DNA from: Bradyrhizobium nivariense
GTDB taxonomy: Bacteria; Pseudomonadota; Alphaproteobacteria; Rhizobiales; Xanthobacteraceae
Direction of reading: 5' to 3'
Assembly: GCF_029846715.1 (NCBI RefSeq)
Contig: NZ_JARVWW010000030.1
Span: forward strand, 1-64,000
Length of the DNA stretch: 64,000 bases
This document shows, piece by piece, positions 17,111 through 25,284 of this stretch. The translations under genes and the position numbers were made by a program. A model generated the notes under the pieces. It did no database searches, was not told where the DNA came from, and saw only the letters and a list, made by a program, of their open reading frames with translations. How positions within the stretch are numbered: position 1 is the first letter of the stretch; each line of letters begins with the position of its first letter.

Positions 17111-17689
17111 ATGGTGGGGCGTAGCTACACGATATTCGACACGACCATAGGCCGCTGCGGCATCATCTGGAGCAGCACCGGAATCGTCGCCGTGCAATTG
17201 CCGGAGGCGCGGGAGATCGACACCCGCCGCCGGATTTTCCAGGTCCATCCCGAGGCGCGCGAAGAGCGGCCATCCGAGAACGCCGAGTTCGCGATCGAGG
17301 GCATCGTGGGCTTGCTGCAAGGCAGCGATCCTGATTTTTCCGAGGTCAGCCTGGACGCCGGCGGCGTGCCCGGCTTCAACCGGCGCGTCTACGAGTTCGC
17401 CTGCACGATTCCGCGCGGGGAGACTCGCACCTATCACGAGATCGCCAAGGCGCTGGGCGCTTCCGGCGCCGCGCATTCGGTGGCGCAGGCGATCGCGAAA
17501 AATCCCTACATGCTGATCGTGCCCTGCCACCGGGTGCTGGAGGCCGGCAATTACACCGACCGGCTCTCGCCTTATGGCGGGGTGATCTCCAAGCGGCGGC
17601 TGCTGTCGCTGGAGGGCGCCCATCCGATCGCCAGCAAGACGCTGTTCGACGTGCTGCTGCCCGTTGCCCCGCCCCGCGCGCCCACCTAA
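17111..17689 (+). CDS. Methylated-DNA-protein-cysteine S-methyltransferase
   Basis: A 192-residue DNA repair protein that removes methyl groups from O6-methylguanine by irreversible transfer to its own cysteine. The active site IVPCHRV has Cys139; the HTH and arginine finger region AHSVAQAIAKNP precedes it. The N-terminal domain is short and Ada-like DNA-binding motifs are absent, so it is the Ogt type. The start at 17111 was chosen over an in-frame ATG at 17051 because the shorter form fits the family length. The downstream GCGATC palindrome may end the transcript. Confidence 0.9.
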   Translation: MVGRSYTIFDTTIGRCGIIWSSTGIVAVQLPEAREIDTRRRIFQVHPEAREERPSENAEFAIEGIVGLLQGSDPDFSEVSLDAGGVPGFNRRVYEFACTIPRGETRTYHEIAKALGASGAAHSVAQAIAKNPYMLIVPCHRVLEAGNYTDRLSPYGGVISKRRLLSLEGAHPIASKTLFDVLLPVAPPRAPT

Positions 17690-17713
17690 GGCGCGATCTT
17701 GATCGCACCTTAG
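17687..17713. repeat. Short palindrome at the end of the ogt-like gene
   Basis: TAAGGCGCGATCTTGATCGCACCTTA is nearly self-complementary and includes the stop codon. It could be a stem at the mRNA 3' end. A T-rich stretch (TTTGTTTTTT) follows at 17716-17724, making it a possible rho-independent terminator. Confidence 0.5.
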
Positions 17714-17726
17714 CTTTGTTTTTTGG

Positions 17727-17770
17727 GCATGATCCTGTCGGAAAACCGCTAACACTTTTCCGGATCATGC
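17727..17770. repeat. GCATGATC/GATCATGC dispersed palindrome, copy 1
   Basis: GCATGATCC..TCGGAAAACCGCT...CACTTTTCCGGATCATGC. Outer arms pair and an inner CGGAAAA/TTTTCCG pair extends the stem. Copies at 19638-19681 and within 35568-35670 share the same sequence. Confidence 0.8.
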
Positions 17771-17783
17771 CTAGATAGGCGGG

Positions 17784-18623
17784 ATGGATGCAACGACACT
17801 GCTGACGACCCCCTCGATGACGGTCTCCGAGTTTCGCTGCGATGCGGGGCCGGATGATACGCCGTTTGCGGAGTGCCGCACCGGCCATTCCATCGCCTAT
17901 GTCCGCGCGGGCAGCTTCGGCTGCCAATGCCGCGCCGGCTTCTTCGAGCTGGTGGCGGGCTCGATGCTGGTCGGCGCACCGGGCGAGGAATACACCTGCA
18001 CGCATGAGCATGTCTCTGGCGACGTCTGCCTGTCCTTTTTCCTCAGCGAGGATCTGGTCGACGCCCTCGGCGGACGGCGCGACATCTGGCAGGTCGGCGC
18101 GACGCCGCCGCTGCCCGAGCTGATGGTGCTGGGCGAGCTCGCCCAGACGGCGGCAGGCGGCAACAGCGATCTCGGTCTCGACGAGGTCGGTCAGATCCTC
18201 GCCGCCCGTTTCGTCGATGTCGTCTCGGGCAAGGCGCGCAAGCAGACGACGCCCACCACGCGCGATCGCCGCCGCGCCGTGGAAGCCGCGCTGTGGATCG
18301 ACGCCAATTCGCACGCCGAGGTCGACCTCGAACAGGCGGCGCGGCAGGCGGGCCTCAGCCCCTTCCACTTCCTGCGGCTGTTCTCGGCCGTGCTCGGCGT
18401 CACCCCGCATCAATATCTGGTGCGCTCACGGCTGCGGCATGCGGCGCGGCTGCTCAGTGACGACGACATCGCGGTCACCGACATCGCCTATGACGTCGGC
18501 TTCGGCGACCTCTCCAACTTCGTCCGCACCTTCCACCGCGCCGCCGGCGTGTCGCCGACCAAGTTCCGGCAGGCCTCGAAGGGGAAGCGCAAGATTCTCC
18601 AAGAGCAGCTTGCCCTCAGCTGA
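17784..18623 (+). CDS. AraC family transcriptional regulator
   Basis: A 279-residue regulator with a C-terminal AraC double helix-turn-helix (about 165-270): first helix pair in VDLEQAARQAGLSPFHFLRLFSAVLG, then VRSRLRHAARLL and the second motif VTDIAYDVGFGDLSNFVRTFHRAAGVSPTKFRQ read in parts. The N-terminal part looks like an AraC-binding/cupin sensor (about 15-110). The ligand and target genes are unknown. The next gene downstream is a VOC-family protein on the same strand, 56 bp away, and may be its target. Confidence 0.9.
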   Translation: MDATTLLTTPSMTVSEFRCDAGPDDTPFAECRTGHSIAYVRAGSFGCQCRAGFFELVAGSMLVGAPGEEYTCTHEHVSGDVCLSFFLSEDLVDALGGRRDIWQVGATPPLPELMVLGELAQTAAGGNSDLGLDEVGQILAARFVDVVSGKARKQTTPTTRDRRRAVEAALWIDANSHAEVDLEQAARQAGLSPFHFLRLFSAVLGVTPHQYLVRSRLRHAARLLSDDDIAVTDIAYDVGFGDLSNFVRTFHRAAGVSPTKFRQASKGKRKILQEQLALS

Positions 18624-18679
18624 CTAGGGTCGTCTCCGGCGCGCGCCAGTTACGGCGCGCTTTGGAAATGGAGACGACC

Positions 18680-19039
18680 ATGTACGACCACATCGGGCTG
18701 CGCGTTGCCGACCTCGACGCCGCTACGCGCTTCTACACCGCGGTGCTGGCGCCGCTCGGTTATGTCCTGTGCTCGAGCGGCGATGGTTATGCCGGCTTCG
18801 GGCCGAAGGGCGAGCCGGCGCTGTGGCTGCACCTGAACAAGGGACGCAAGGCCGACGGCGCGCATATCGCGTTTCGCGCCGGGAATCATGACGCGGTCAA
18901 GGCGTTCCACGGCGAGGGCCTCAAGAGCGGCGGCCGCGACAATGGCGGCGCCGGGCCGCGCAAGGATTACAGCCCGACTTACTACGCGGCGTTTTTGATC
19001 GATCCCGACGGCAACAATGTCGAGGCGGTTTGCAGCTGA
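18680..19039 (+). CDS. VOC family (glyoxalase/bleomycin resistance-like) protein
   Basis: A 119-residue metal-binding oxygenase-fold protein of the vicinal oxygen chelate family. The N-terminal MYDHIGLRVADLDAATRFY has the first histidine and beta-strand pattern, and the C-terminal half has AFLIDPDGNNVEAVC with the metal-binding glutamate of the second betaalphabetabetabeta unit. The activity is unassigned. GGAG lies 6 bases before the ATG at 18680, which decides this start over an earlier ATG. It may be co-transcribed with the AraC-type gene. Confidence 0.88.
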   Translation: MYDHIGLRVADLDAATRFYTAVLAPLGYVLCSSGDGYAGFGPKGEPALWLHLNKGRKADGAHIAFRAGNHDAVKAFHGEGLKSGGRDNGGAGPRKDYSPTYYAAFLIDPDGNNVEAVCS

Positions 19040-19066
19040 GCGCGGCAGCCCTCACCACACACGCGT

Positions 19067-19171
19067 TGTCATGCCCCGGCTTGACCGGGGCATCCAGTAC
19101 GCCGCGGCTTCTCGATTCAATCACAGCGGCCTCTGGAATACTGGATCGCCCGATCAAGTCGGGCGATGACA
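19067..19171. repeat. Cloverleaf-like repeat (TGTCAT...ATGACA family), copy 1
   Basis: Closing stem TGTCAT/ATGACA, hairpin 1 GCCCCGG/CCGGGGC, central ATCCAGTA/TACTGGAT stem with an inner GCCGC/GCGGC, and hairpin 3 CGCCCGA/TCGGGCG. Similar elements occur at 23796-23900 (opposite orientation), 30341-30427 (degenerate), 48036-48142 and 59751-59872. Confidence 0.85.
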
Positions 19172-19232
19172 GCTGAGATGACGGCCCTAACGCTGGCCTC
19201 TCTGCATCAAAGGACTCAACCAGGATTCAACC

Positions 19233-19625
19233 ATGGCCTCCATCCACAACGACATTCCCCTCCCCGCCTCGGCGCACGACGTCTGGGACGCGGTGCGCGA
19301 TTTCGGCGCGCTGCATCGGCGGCTGGCGCCGGGCTTCGTCACTGCATGTCAGCTCGACGGCGATGCGCGCATCGTCACCTTCGCCAATGGTTCCGTGGCG
19401 CGCGAGGTGCTGGTCGATTGCGACGACGCGCGGCAGCGGCTGGTCTACGCGATCAACAACGAGCGTCTGAAGCATTACAGCGCCTCGGTGCAGGTGATCG
19501 CCGAGGGCGAGGCGAAGTGTCGCCTCGTCTGGATCATCGACATGCTGCCGAACGAGCTTGCAGCTTACGTCCAGGCGCAAACCAGGGATGCCGTGATCGC
19601 CATACACAAGGCGTTTCCGGCCTAG
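19233..19625 (+). CDS. SRPBCC/START-fold protein (polyketide cyclase-like)
   Basis: A 130-residue protein with the START/SRPBCC pattern: IPLPASAHDVWDAVRDFGALH at the N-terminus, the DGDARIVTFANGSVAREVLVD strand pair in the middle, and a C-terminal helix (NELAAYVQAQTRDAVIAIHKAF). Such domains bind hydrophobic ligands. No activity is assignable. The ATG at 19233 follows the usual spacing, and the gene ends just before the next palindrome. Confidence 0.78.
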   Translation: MASIHNDIPLPASAHDVWDAVRDFGALHRRLAPGFVTACQLDGDARIVTFANGSVAREVLVDCDDARQRLVYAINNERLKHYSASVQVIAEGEAKCRLVWIIDMLPNELAAYVQAQTRDAVIAIHKAFPA

Positions 19626-19637
19626 TTTATTATTTGA

Positions 19638-19681
19638 GCATGATCCTTCGGAAAACCGCTGCACACTTTTCCGGATCATGC
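19638..19681. repeat. GCATGATC/GATCATGC dispersed palindrome, copy 2
   Basis: Same motif as 17727-17770 with the conserved inner CGGAAAACCGCT. It separates the SRPBCC gene from the secreted Met/Gly-rich protein gene. Confidence 0.8.
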
Positions 19682-19795
19682 CCGCAGCTGCGTGATCTTT
19701 CTCACAGTGCCCAGCCCTCGTGCGCCGTAACCATGGCGGCGTGCGTCCGGTTGGCTCCGCTCTCCCGGCGGAGCCACGCACGCGAGGAGCAGGCC

Positions 19796-20269
19796 ATGAG
19801 AGGTGCGGACAAGGTGATCTGCCAAGCGGCCGCCGTGCTGCTGATGTTTTCGATTTCGGGCGCGCCGGCAAAGGCGCAGTTCCTCGGCGGCGGAGGTGCC
19901 GGCGGCGAGGACATGATGACCCAGATGGCGCCGATGCTGGAGATGATGAAGGCCAAGATGGGCAAGCGCCGCTTCGCCATGATGATGCAGACCATGGGCC
20001 CGATGATGAGCCGCATGATGGAGAATGGCGGCGGCGGGCTTGGCGGCCTCAACGCCGGTAATTTCGGCGGCGGTTTCGGTGCGCCCAATTACGGCGGCTA
20101 CGCGCCGATGGGCGGAGGCGGCACCATGCCGACCGGAATGGGCGGCGGCGATATCATGGGCATGCTCGGTGGCTCCGGCGGCGGCGACATGATGGCGATG
20201 ATCCCGCAATTGATGCGGCTCGCCAATGTCGGCGGCGGTGGCGGCCATCGCCGCCACAGGCACCGCTAA
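19796..20269 (+). CDS. Secreted Gly/Met-rich protein of unknown function
   Basis: A 157-residue exported protein. Residues 1-26 form a signal peptide ending AKAQ. The remainder is extremely rich in Gly and Met (repeated MM, GGGG and MGGG runs) with a basic C-terminus HRRHRHR. No domain is recognised. The composition suggests low-complexity structure, possible metal binding through Met/His, or an adhesive coat role; none is shown. The start at 19796 is supported by GAGGAG 8 bases upstream. Confidence 0.65.
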   Translation: MRGADKVICQAAAVLLMFSISGAPAKAQFLGGGGAGGEDMMTQMAPMLEMMKAKMGKRRFAMMMQTMGPMMSRMMENGGGGLGGLNAGNFGGGFGAPNYGGYAPMGGGGTMPTGMGGGDIMGMLGGSGGGDMMAMIPQLMRLANVGGGGGHRRHRHR

Positions 20270-20353
20270 GTCGCGACCTGCGGATCGCCGCCGCGCCTCG
20301 GCTTTCTTGTTTGAGCATGATCCGGTCGAAAGGCGTGTGATGCGCCGCCGATA

Positions 20354-20914
20354 TCAGATCCGTTCGTTGATGAGGACGCCGGAGAGCGAAGAGTCGCTTG
20401 GATTCGACGTACCGCTTGACCCGGTCCCGCTGTAGGTCGAATCCGCGAGCGAGCTTTTCAGCGACCGAAGAAATTGTTCAAGCAGGTCCGTCGCCGAATT
20501 GCCGCTCGATGAACTATCCGTGCCGTTGGCGGGAGGAGGCCCGTCGGGCGGCGGCGGTCCACCTGCTCCCTCCGGTCCACCTGCCCCGCCTGGTCCCTGA
20601 GAGAACGCAGCCTTGAAGACACCTTGCAGCTCGGTGGCCTGCTGGTCGGTCAGCTTGCCGGCCGAAACTTCCTGCTGGATGAGATCATCGATCTTCGACT
20701 TGAAAGCCTCGGGCGATGATTTGCTACCGCTGGAGTGATCGCTCGCCCCGGCTGGCTGCAAGGCGGAGTCGATGTCGCTGAGCGCGGACGCCAGCGTCGA
20801 CTGATCGGACGAACTGATCGCACCGGAACTGACTTCCGTTTGCAGTTCATCTTGCAGTCGCTGCAACGGCGATGCGTGGTGATGGTGGGAGGAGAGCGCC
20901 GAAATCGAGGTCAT
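20354..20914 (-). CDS. Ser-rich EF-hand-less secreted-type protein, unknown
   Basis: A 186-residue hypothetical protein beginning MTSISALSSHHHHASPL. It has a His cluster (residues 10-13), a helical Q/D/S-rich part with repeated AISSSDQSTLASALSDID and KLTDQQATELQGVFKAAF segments that resemble one another, and a Pro/Gly/Ser-rich tail. The two SSDQS/TDQQ blocks look like a tandem duplication of a helical unit. No function is recognised. A ribosome-binding site GGAAAG sits about 5 bases upstream of the chosen ATG. Confidence 0.55.
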   Translation of the reverse strand: MTSISALSSHHHHASPLQRLQDELQTEVSSGAISSSDQSTLASALSDIDSALQPAGASDHSSGSKSSPEAFKSKIDDLIQQEVSAGKLTDQQATELQGVFKAAFSQGPGGAGGPEGAGGPPPPDGPPPANGTDSSSSGNSATDLLEQFLRSLKSSLADSTYSGTGSSGTSNPSDSSLSGVLINERI

Positions 20915-21058
20915 GGTGGCTTTCCGTGCTTTTGGTGGGCTCGAGGGGACGTTGTTCCCAAGAGCTGGCGCGGAGCCTTCGGCAAGGAGCCGTTCAGATT
21001 GCTCGATATTACTGCGGAATAGATAGCAACATTCAGACACAAAAATCCGGCAAGCGCC

Positions 21059-22504
21059 TTAGTCCGCAGCGGCCGAAAGGGCAGGCCTGATGGCAGGTTT
21101 CGTCTCGCGCGGTCCCCAGCGGGTCAGCACCACGCTGGAGCACGAGAGCAAGCCGAGCACGACCATTGAGCTTGCGGCCAGCCAGAAGAAGTTTTGCGCG
21201 GTGGCATCGTGCGTCGACAGCCACCAGCCGACCGCCGCGATGTAGATCAGCCGCGCGGTCTGCGCCAGCACCGGGCCGATCACCTTCGCGGCCCCCTGCG
21301 ACGAGAAATACATCGTCGAGGCGAGGCCGATGAAGGCGTAGAACGGCGCCACCGTCGACAGATATTGATGGCTGGTCGCGCGCACGGTCGCGCTGTCCGT
21401 GAAAATGTTGACCCAGAGATCGGGGAAGGTCGCGACCAGGCACGCCGGTGCGCCGACGGCGACGAAGGCGCTCGCCGCCGCGATCCAGGCGATGCGCCGG
21501 GCGCGGGCGATGCGGCCGGCGCCGACCGCCATGCCGATCATCGGCACCGAGGCGATGCCGAACGAGAACGCGATCGAGGTCAGCAGGAATTCCAGCCGCG
21601 CACCGATGCCGTAGCCGGCGAGGATCGCGGTGCCGAATTTCGCCAGCATGTGGGTGAAGATCGAGATCGTCAGCACCGATTGCAGCGGCGAGAAGCAGGC
21701 GATGGCGCCGACTTTGAGGATGTCGAAGAACATCGCCCATTGGACGCGCAGGCCGCGCAGTTTGGGGACGACGCGGGCGCGACCTGAGAACAGGTACCAG
21801 CCCATCACGCAGATGTTCATGGAATAGGCGATCAGCGCACCGGCCGCGACGCCGCGCATGCCGAGCTGCGGCACCGGGCCCAGGCCGAGGCCGAGCGTGC
21901 CGCCGAGCACGATCTGCCAAACCGCGGAATTGAGGATCAACAGCGACGGCAGCTTCATGTTGCCGGTGCCGCGCAGGACGCCCGCCATGGTATTGAGCAG
22001 CCAGGGCAGCACGGCGCCGCCGAAAAACACCTGGGTGTAGGCGATCGCATGCGTCAGCACGTCGCCGCGGCCGCCGAGCATTTCCAGAACGCGCGGCCCG
22101 AAGATCAGCATGCCCAGCATGAAGACGAGGCCGAAGCTGATGCCGATCAGCAGCGCATGCGCGGCGAGCGTGCCGGCACGCTCGCGATCGCCGGCGCCGA
22201 GCGCACGCGCGATCGCGGAGGCCACCGCGCCGCCCATCGCGCCGCCCGACATCGTCATGGTCAGGATCACGGTCGGAAACACCAGCGCCATCGCGGCCAA
22301 CGCCTCGACGCCGAGCCGGCCGATATAGGAGGTCTCCGCGATCACGACACAGGTGCCGGCCGACAGCGCGACTACGTTGGGCCAGGCCAGCCCGAGCAGC
22401 GTGCGCAGGATCGGGCCGTCCAACAGCGCGCTCTTTACGGTCCGCGGCGGCGGCGGCAGCGGACGCTCTTGTTCATCGACCGGGATTTCGGCGATGTCGG
22501 ACAT
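21059..22504 (-). CDS. MATE family efflux transporter
   Basis: A 481-residue inner-membrane exporter with twelve hydrophobic segments in the MATE arrangement, beginning with LGLAWPNVVALSAGTCVVIAE. Repeated TM motifs (FPTVILTMTMSGGAMGG and FFGGAVLPWLLNTM) fit the multidrug and toxin extrusion family, which exchanges Na+ or H+ for cations. The start at 22504 was chosen because it gives the usual short cytoplasmic N-terminus; an upstream ATG would add 51 unconserved residues. It stands alone between unknown genes. Confidence 0.9.
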   Translation of the reverse strand: MSDIAEIPVDEQERPLPPPPRTVKSALLDGPILRTLLGLAWPNVVALSAGTCVVIAETSYIGRLGVEALAAMALVFPTVILTMTMSGGAMGGAVASAIARALGAGDRERAGTLAAHALLIGISFGLVFMLGMLIFGPRVLEMLGGRGDVLTHAIAYTQVFFGGAVLPWLLNTMAGVLRGTGNMKLPSLLILNSAVWQIVLGGTLGLGLGPVPQLGMRGVAAGALIAYSMNICVMGWYLFSGRARVVPKLRGLRVQWAMFFDILKVGAIACFSPLQSVLTISIFTHMLAKFGTAILAGYGIGARLEFLLTSIAFSFGIASVPMIGMAVGAGRIARARRIAWIAAASAFVAVGAPACLVATFPDLWVNIFTDSATVRATSHQYLSTVAPFYAFIGLASTMYFSSQGAAKVIGPVLAQTARLIYIAAVGWWLSTHDATAQNFFWLAASSMVVLGLLSCSSVVLTRWGPRETKPAIRPALSAAAD

Positions 22505-22669
22505 GTCCTCTCCGGGGTGCAGGCGCCGTTTGCGGCGCAGCAATGCGTAGGTGTGCCAATAAGTTTGTTCGCGCGCAGGGCGCAACGAGACGCTTGTTAG
22601 CACGGCACGCAGCGATTCCTCCTGCGCCTGATGCAGGCGTGCCCTGCGGCAGTGCATTTCATGGTGGAA

Positions 22670-23722
22670 TTACCCGATGCGCCAGACCAGCGGCGGGCGA
22701 CCGCCTGCCGTCGGGCGCAGGTGCACGCCGATATGCCGGCCGCATCCGGCTGCGAGCCCTTCGAACAGCCCCGCCAGCACCTTGGCGCAGGCGGGGTGAT
22801 AATCGGCGACGTCGTCCATCAGCTTCCAGCTCTGCTGACGGATTTCGAACGTGCCTTCGGACTGCGTTGCCTCAGCCGCATCGTCCTGCGCGACAAACAG
22901 CGCGTCGAGGAACGTCGCGAATTCGCTCGCACCGCCGCGGCCCATCGACAGCGCCGCAGCGACCTCATCGAAGTATTGCATCCCTATCAGCTTGCCCGTG
23001 AGGTGCAGGAGATAGCCGGCATCCTCAGGGCCGAACAGCTGCACCATCACCGGCGCGGCGGTGCGGACATATTCCATCGCATAGTTGCGATAGGCTTTTT
23101 CGAGCCGCGGTTTCGGCCAGCTTGCGACGGGAAGAGCCGGCGCGGACTTCGCATCGAACAGCGGCGCTTCGAGATGCCGCGCGAACACCAGGCGCTGGTC
23201 GAGCTCGAGCGGATGATCGTATTGATGGTAATAACCTTCGAGCCCGTCCTGGCCGTCGACGCTCTGCTTGGTGCACACAAAGCCCAGGCGGAGATCACCG
23301 AGCGCGACACCGTTGTTGGCGTGCCAGCCGCGCAACATCGCACGCGAGACTTCGCCGGGCACGCCGCAGATGGCAGTGCCCTTCCAGATCCAGCGCGGCG
23401 GCGGATAGCGGATCCAGGCCTTGCGGTCGCTCTCATGCATGTATTCGACATGCACGCCGCCGATCCAGTTCGAGAGGTAGTGATATTGCGCGGCGGCGAC
23501 GGCCGGCGGCAGATGGCTCAGCCCGAGCTTTTGCAGTCCCGGCAGGAAGCGCTCCTGCTGCTGGCGGCGGAACACGCGGAAGACGAACTCCGCAGCGTCC
23601 GCCGTGCCGCGACGCGTGACCACGGTGAGGATCAGGCCGGTGAAGTAGGCGTGATAGAGATCGGCAACCGCGCGCCAGCGTTTCCATTGAGATTCCTGCG
23701 CGGGGACTGATGCGGCGGTCAT
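22670..23722 (-). CDS. Uncharacterised 350-residue protein
   Basis: A 350-residue cytosolic protein with no signal peptide. The sequence is aromatic- and His-rich (YLSNWIGGVHVEYMHES, GYYHQYDHPLELD, WKLMDDVADYHPAC) and looks like a single compact domain. The function is not recognised; the general composition might suit a ligand-binding or hydrolase fold, but nothing visible proves it. The start at 23722 is one of two in-frame ATGs and the N-terminus is short. It is transcribed on the minus strand before the MATE gene, 165 bp apart. Confidence 0.6.
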   Translation of the reverse strand: MTAASVPAQESQWKRWRAVADLYHAYFTGLILTVVTRRGTADAAEFVFRVFRRQQQERFLPGLQKLGLSHLPPAVAAAQYHYLSNWIGGVHVEYMHESDRKAWIRYPPPRWIWKGTAICGVPGEVSRAMLRGWHANNGVALGDLRLGFVCTKQSVDGQDGLEGYYHQYDHPLELDQRLVFARHLEAPLFDAKSAPALPVASWPKPRLEKAYRNYAMEYVRTAAPVMVQLFGPEDAGYLLHLTGKLIGMQYFDEVAAALSMGRGGASEFATFLDALFVAQDDAAEATQSEGTFEIRQQSWKLMDDVADYHPACAKVLAGLFEGLAAGCGRHIGVHLRPTAGGRPPLVWRIG

Positions 23723-23795
23723 GTTCGCTCCCGGCTTGTTGTTTTGCCGGAGTGTGTCATCGCGGATGGAGCTGTGCAACCGGACACGCATTCGC

Positions 23796-23900
23796 TGTCA
23801 TCGCCCGGCGAAGACCGGGCGATCCAGTATTCCAGAGACGGCCGTGATTGAATCGAGAGGCCGCAGCGTACTGGATTCCCCGCTTTCGCGGGGAATGACG
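23796..23900. repeat. Cloverleaf-like repeat, copy 2 (inverted orientation)
   Basis: The inner sequence is the reverse complement of copy 1 (19067-19171). Arms differ but still pair: hairpin CGCCCGG/CCGGGCG, hairpin TTCCCCGC/GCGGGGAA and closing GTCAT/ATGAC. The arm changes are compensatory. Confidence 0.85.
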
Positions 23901-23914
23901 GCGGAGGATGATTG

Positions 23915-25051
23915 CTACACCCTGAAATGCTTCGACAGCTTCAGGCCCTGTGCCTGGTAGTTCGAGCCGATGCGCTGGCCGTACATCGCATCGGGGCGCG
24001 CCAGCATCTTTTCGTAGACGAGGCGGCCGACGATCTGGCCGTGCTCGAGGATGAAGGGCACCTCGCGCGAGCGCACTTCGAGCACGGCGCGCGATCCGAG
24101 CCCGCCCGCACCGGCATAGCCGAAGCCGGGATCGAAGAATCCGGCATAATGCACGCGGAATTCGCCGACCAGCGGATCGAACGGCACCATCTCCGCGGCG
24201 TAATCGGGCGGCACCTGCACCGCCTCTTTCGACGCGAGGATATAGAACTCGCCGGGATCGAGGATCAGGTTGCCGTCGGGACGCGCCGAGATCGGCTCCC
24301 AGAAGTCCTCGACGGAATAGCCGGCGCGGCGATCCACGTCGATGACGCCGGTGTGGCGCTTGGCGCGGTAGCCGACGAAACCGCCGCTCTTTTCGCCGGA
24401 GAGATCGACGGACACGGCGACGCCGCCGGTGAGATCGGCATCGTCGACGTCGACCAGACGCTCGGTCGCATGCAGCGCCTCAAGGTCGTCGATGTTGAGG
24501 ATGGCGTCTCCCGTGCGGAAGCGCACCTGACTCAGGCGCGAGCCCTCGCTGACCAGCACCGGGAACGTCTTCGGGCTGATCTCGGCATAAAGCGGACCGT
24601 GATAGCCGGCGCCGATCATGTCGAAGCGGCGGGTGCCGTCGGCGATCACGCGGGTGAAAACGTCGAGCCGGCCGGTCGAGCTTTTCGGGTTGGCGGCCGC
24701 GACGATCTCCGGCGGCAGCGCAAGGCTTTCCAGCAGCGGCACGATGTAGACGCAGTTGGTCTCCAGCACCGCGCCGTCGGCGAGGCTGAACTCGTGCAGC
24801 TTCAACTCGTCGATGCGCTCGGCGACGGTGGCGCCGGGACCGGGCAGGAAGCTGGCGCGAACGCGATAGGCGATGTCGCCGAGACGCAAATCGAGGCTCG
24901 CCGGCTGGATCTGGCTTTCGACGAAGTCGTAAGCGGGCAGGATGAGACCGCCCTCCGCCATCGCCGCGATCATGCGGTCGGGCAGGATACCATTGGCGTC
25001 GGCGGCGACCGTGAACGTCAACCGGGGGTCCTCATCAGGGGTCGAATGCAT
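23915..25051 (-). CDS. dcd: dCTP deaminase, double-length alphaproteobacterial form
   Basis: A 378-residue deaminase that converts dCTP to dUTP for dTTP synthesis. It looks like a tandem of two trimeric dUTPase/dCTP-deaminase-like domains: domain 1 with QPASLDLRLGD and NPKSSTGRLDVFTRVI, domain 2 with LDPGEFYILASKE and AGFFDPGFGYAGAGG. Single-domain bacterial Dcd is about 190 residues, so this is a fused long form seen in alphaproteobacteria. Start ATG at 25051. It is divergent from metZ and its riboswitch. Confidence 0.9.
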   Translation of the reverse strand: MHSTPDEDPRLTFTVAADANGILPDRMIAAMAEGGLILPAYDFVESQIQPASLDLRLGDIAYRVRASFLPGPGATVAERIDELKLHEFSLADGAVLETNCVYIVPLLESLALPPEIVAAANPKSSTGRLDVFTRVIADGTRRFDMIGAGYHGPLYAEISPKTFPVLVSEGSRLSQVRFRTGDAILNIDDLEALHATERLVDVDDADLTGGVAVSVDLSGEKSGGFVGYRAKRHTGVIDVDRRAGYSVEDFWEPISARPDGNLILDPGEFYILASKEAVQVPPDYAAEMVPFDPLVGEFRVHYAGFFDPGFGYAGAGGLGSRAVLEVRSREVPFILEHGQIVGRLVYEKMLARPDAMYGQRIGSNYQAQGLKLSKHFRV

Positions 25052-25099
25052 CCCGACATGCAGGAAATACTAGCGTTTTACGGCTATCCGATGGACGTC

Positions 25100-25128
25100 T
25101 TGACGGAAAGGGCGTTGCGGAATATGAG
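25100..25128 (+). promoter_or_regulatory. Sigma-70-type promoter for the SAM-II/metZ transcript
   Basis: TTGACG at 25100-25105 and TATGAG at 25123-25128 are separated by 17 bases. The expected start near 25135 lies at the edge of the SAM-II aptamer, so the two signals support one another. Confidence 0.7.
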
Positions 25129-25137
25129 CATGACTTA

Positions 25138-25193
25138 TCCCGTGGTGATTTGAGCCGGCCGGCTTGCAGCCACGTTAAATAAGTCGCTAAACA
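25138..25193 (+). ncRNA. SAM-II riboswitch aptamer
   Basis: The sequence matches the alphaproteobacterial SAM-II (metA) aptamer: GTGGTGATTTGAGCCGG, then GGCTTGCAGCCACG, TTAAATAA and CGCTAAA. Stem P1 forms between CGTGG (25141-25145) and CCACG (25170-25174); the conserved 3' part (about 25185-25191) makes the pseudoknot. It binds S-adenosylmethionine and here controls metZ, a methionine biosynthesis gene. A terminator/antiterminator pair follows. Confidence 0.93.
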
Positions 25194-25246
25194 GGCCGGG
25201 GACCTCTGTGATCCCGGCCCGTGGATATATCCAGGCCGGTTTTTTT
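25194..25246 (+). terminator. Rho-independent terminator with overlapping antiterminator downstream of SAM-II
   Basis: Terminator: CCGGCC (25214-25219) pairs with GGCCGG (25234-25239) around an inner GGAT/ATCC and is followed by seven T (25240-25246). Antiterminator alternative: GGCCGGGGA (25194-25202) pairs with TCCCGGCC (25212-25219), using the same CCGGCC. The two are mutually exclusive, indicating transcriptional control of metZ. Confidence 0.75.
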
Positions 25247-25284
25247 GTGACCGTTTTCGACGAGACGGTCATGCGGAGGTACCT

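Noticed and set aside
19067..19171. CTGTCAT/ATGACAG sequences in repeats as Pho boxes
   Set aside because: They are the closing arms of dispersed palindromes and lack the 11-bp direct repeat found at 41145-41162.
22504..22657. N-terminal extension of the MATE transporter
   Set aside because: The additional 51 residues are Arg-rich, lack membrane character and are not expected for the family; ATG at 22504 gives the normal length.
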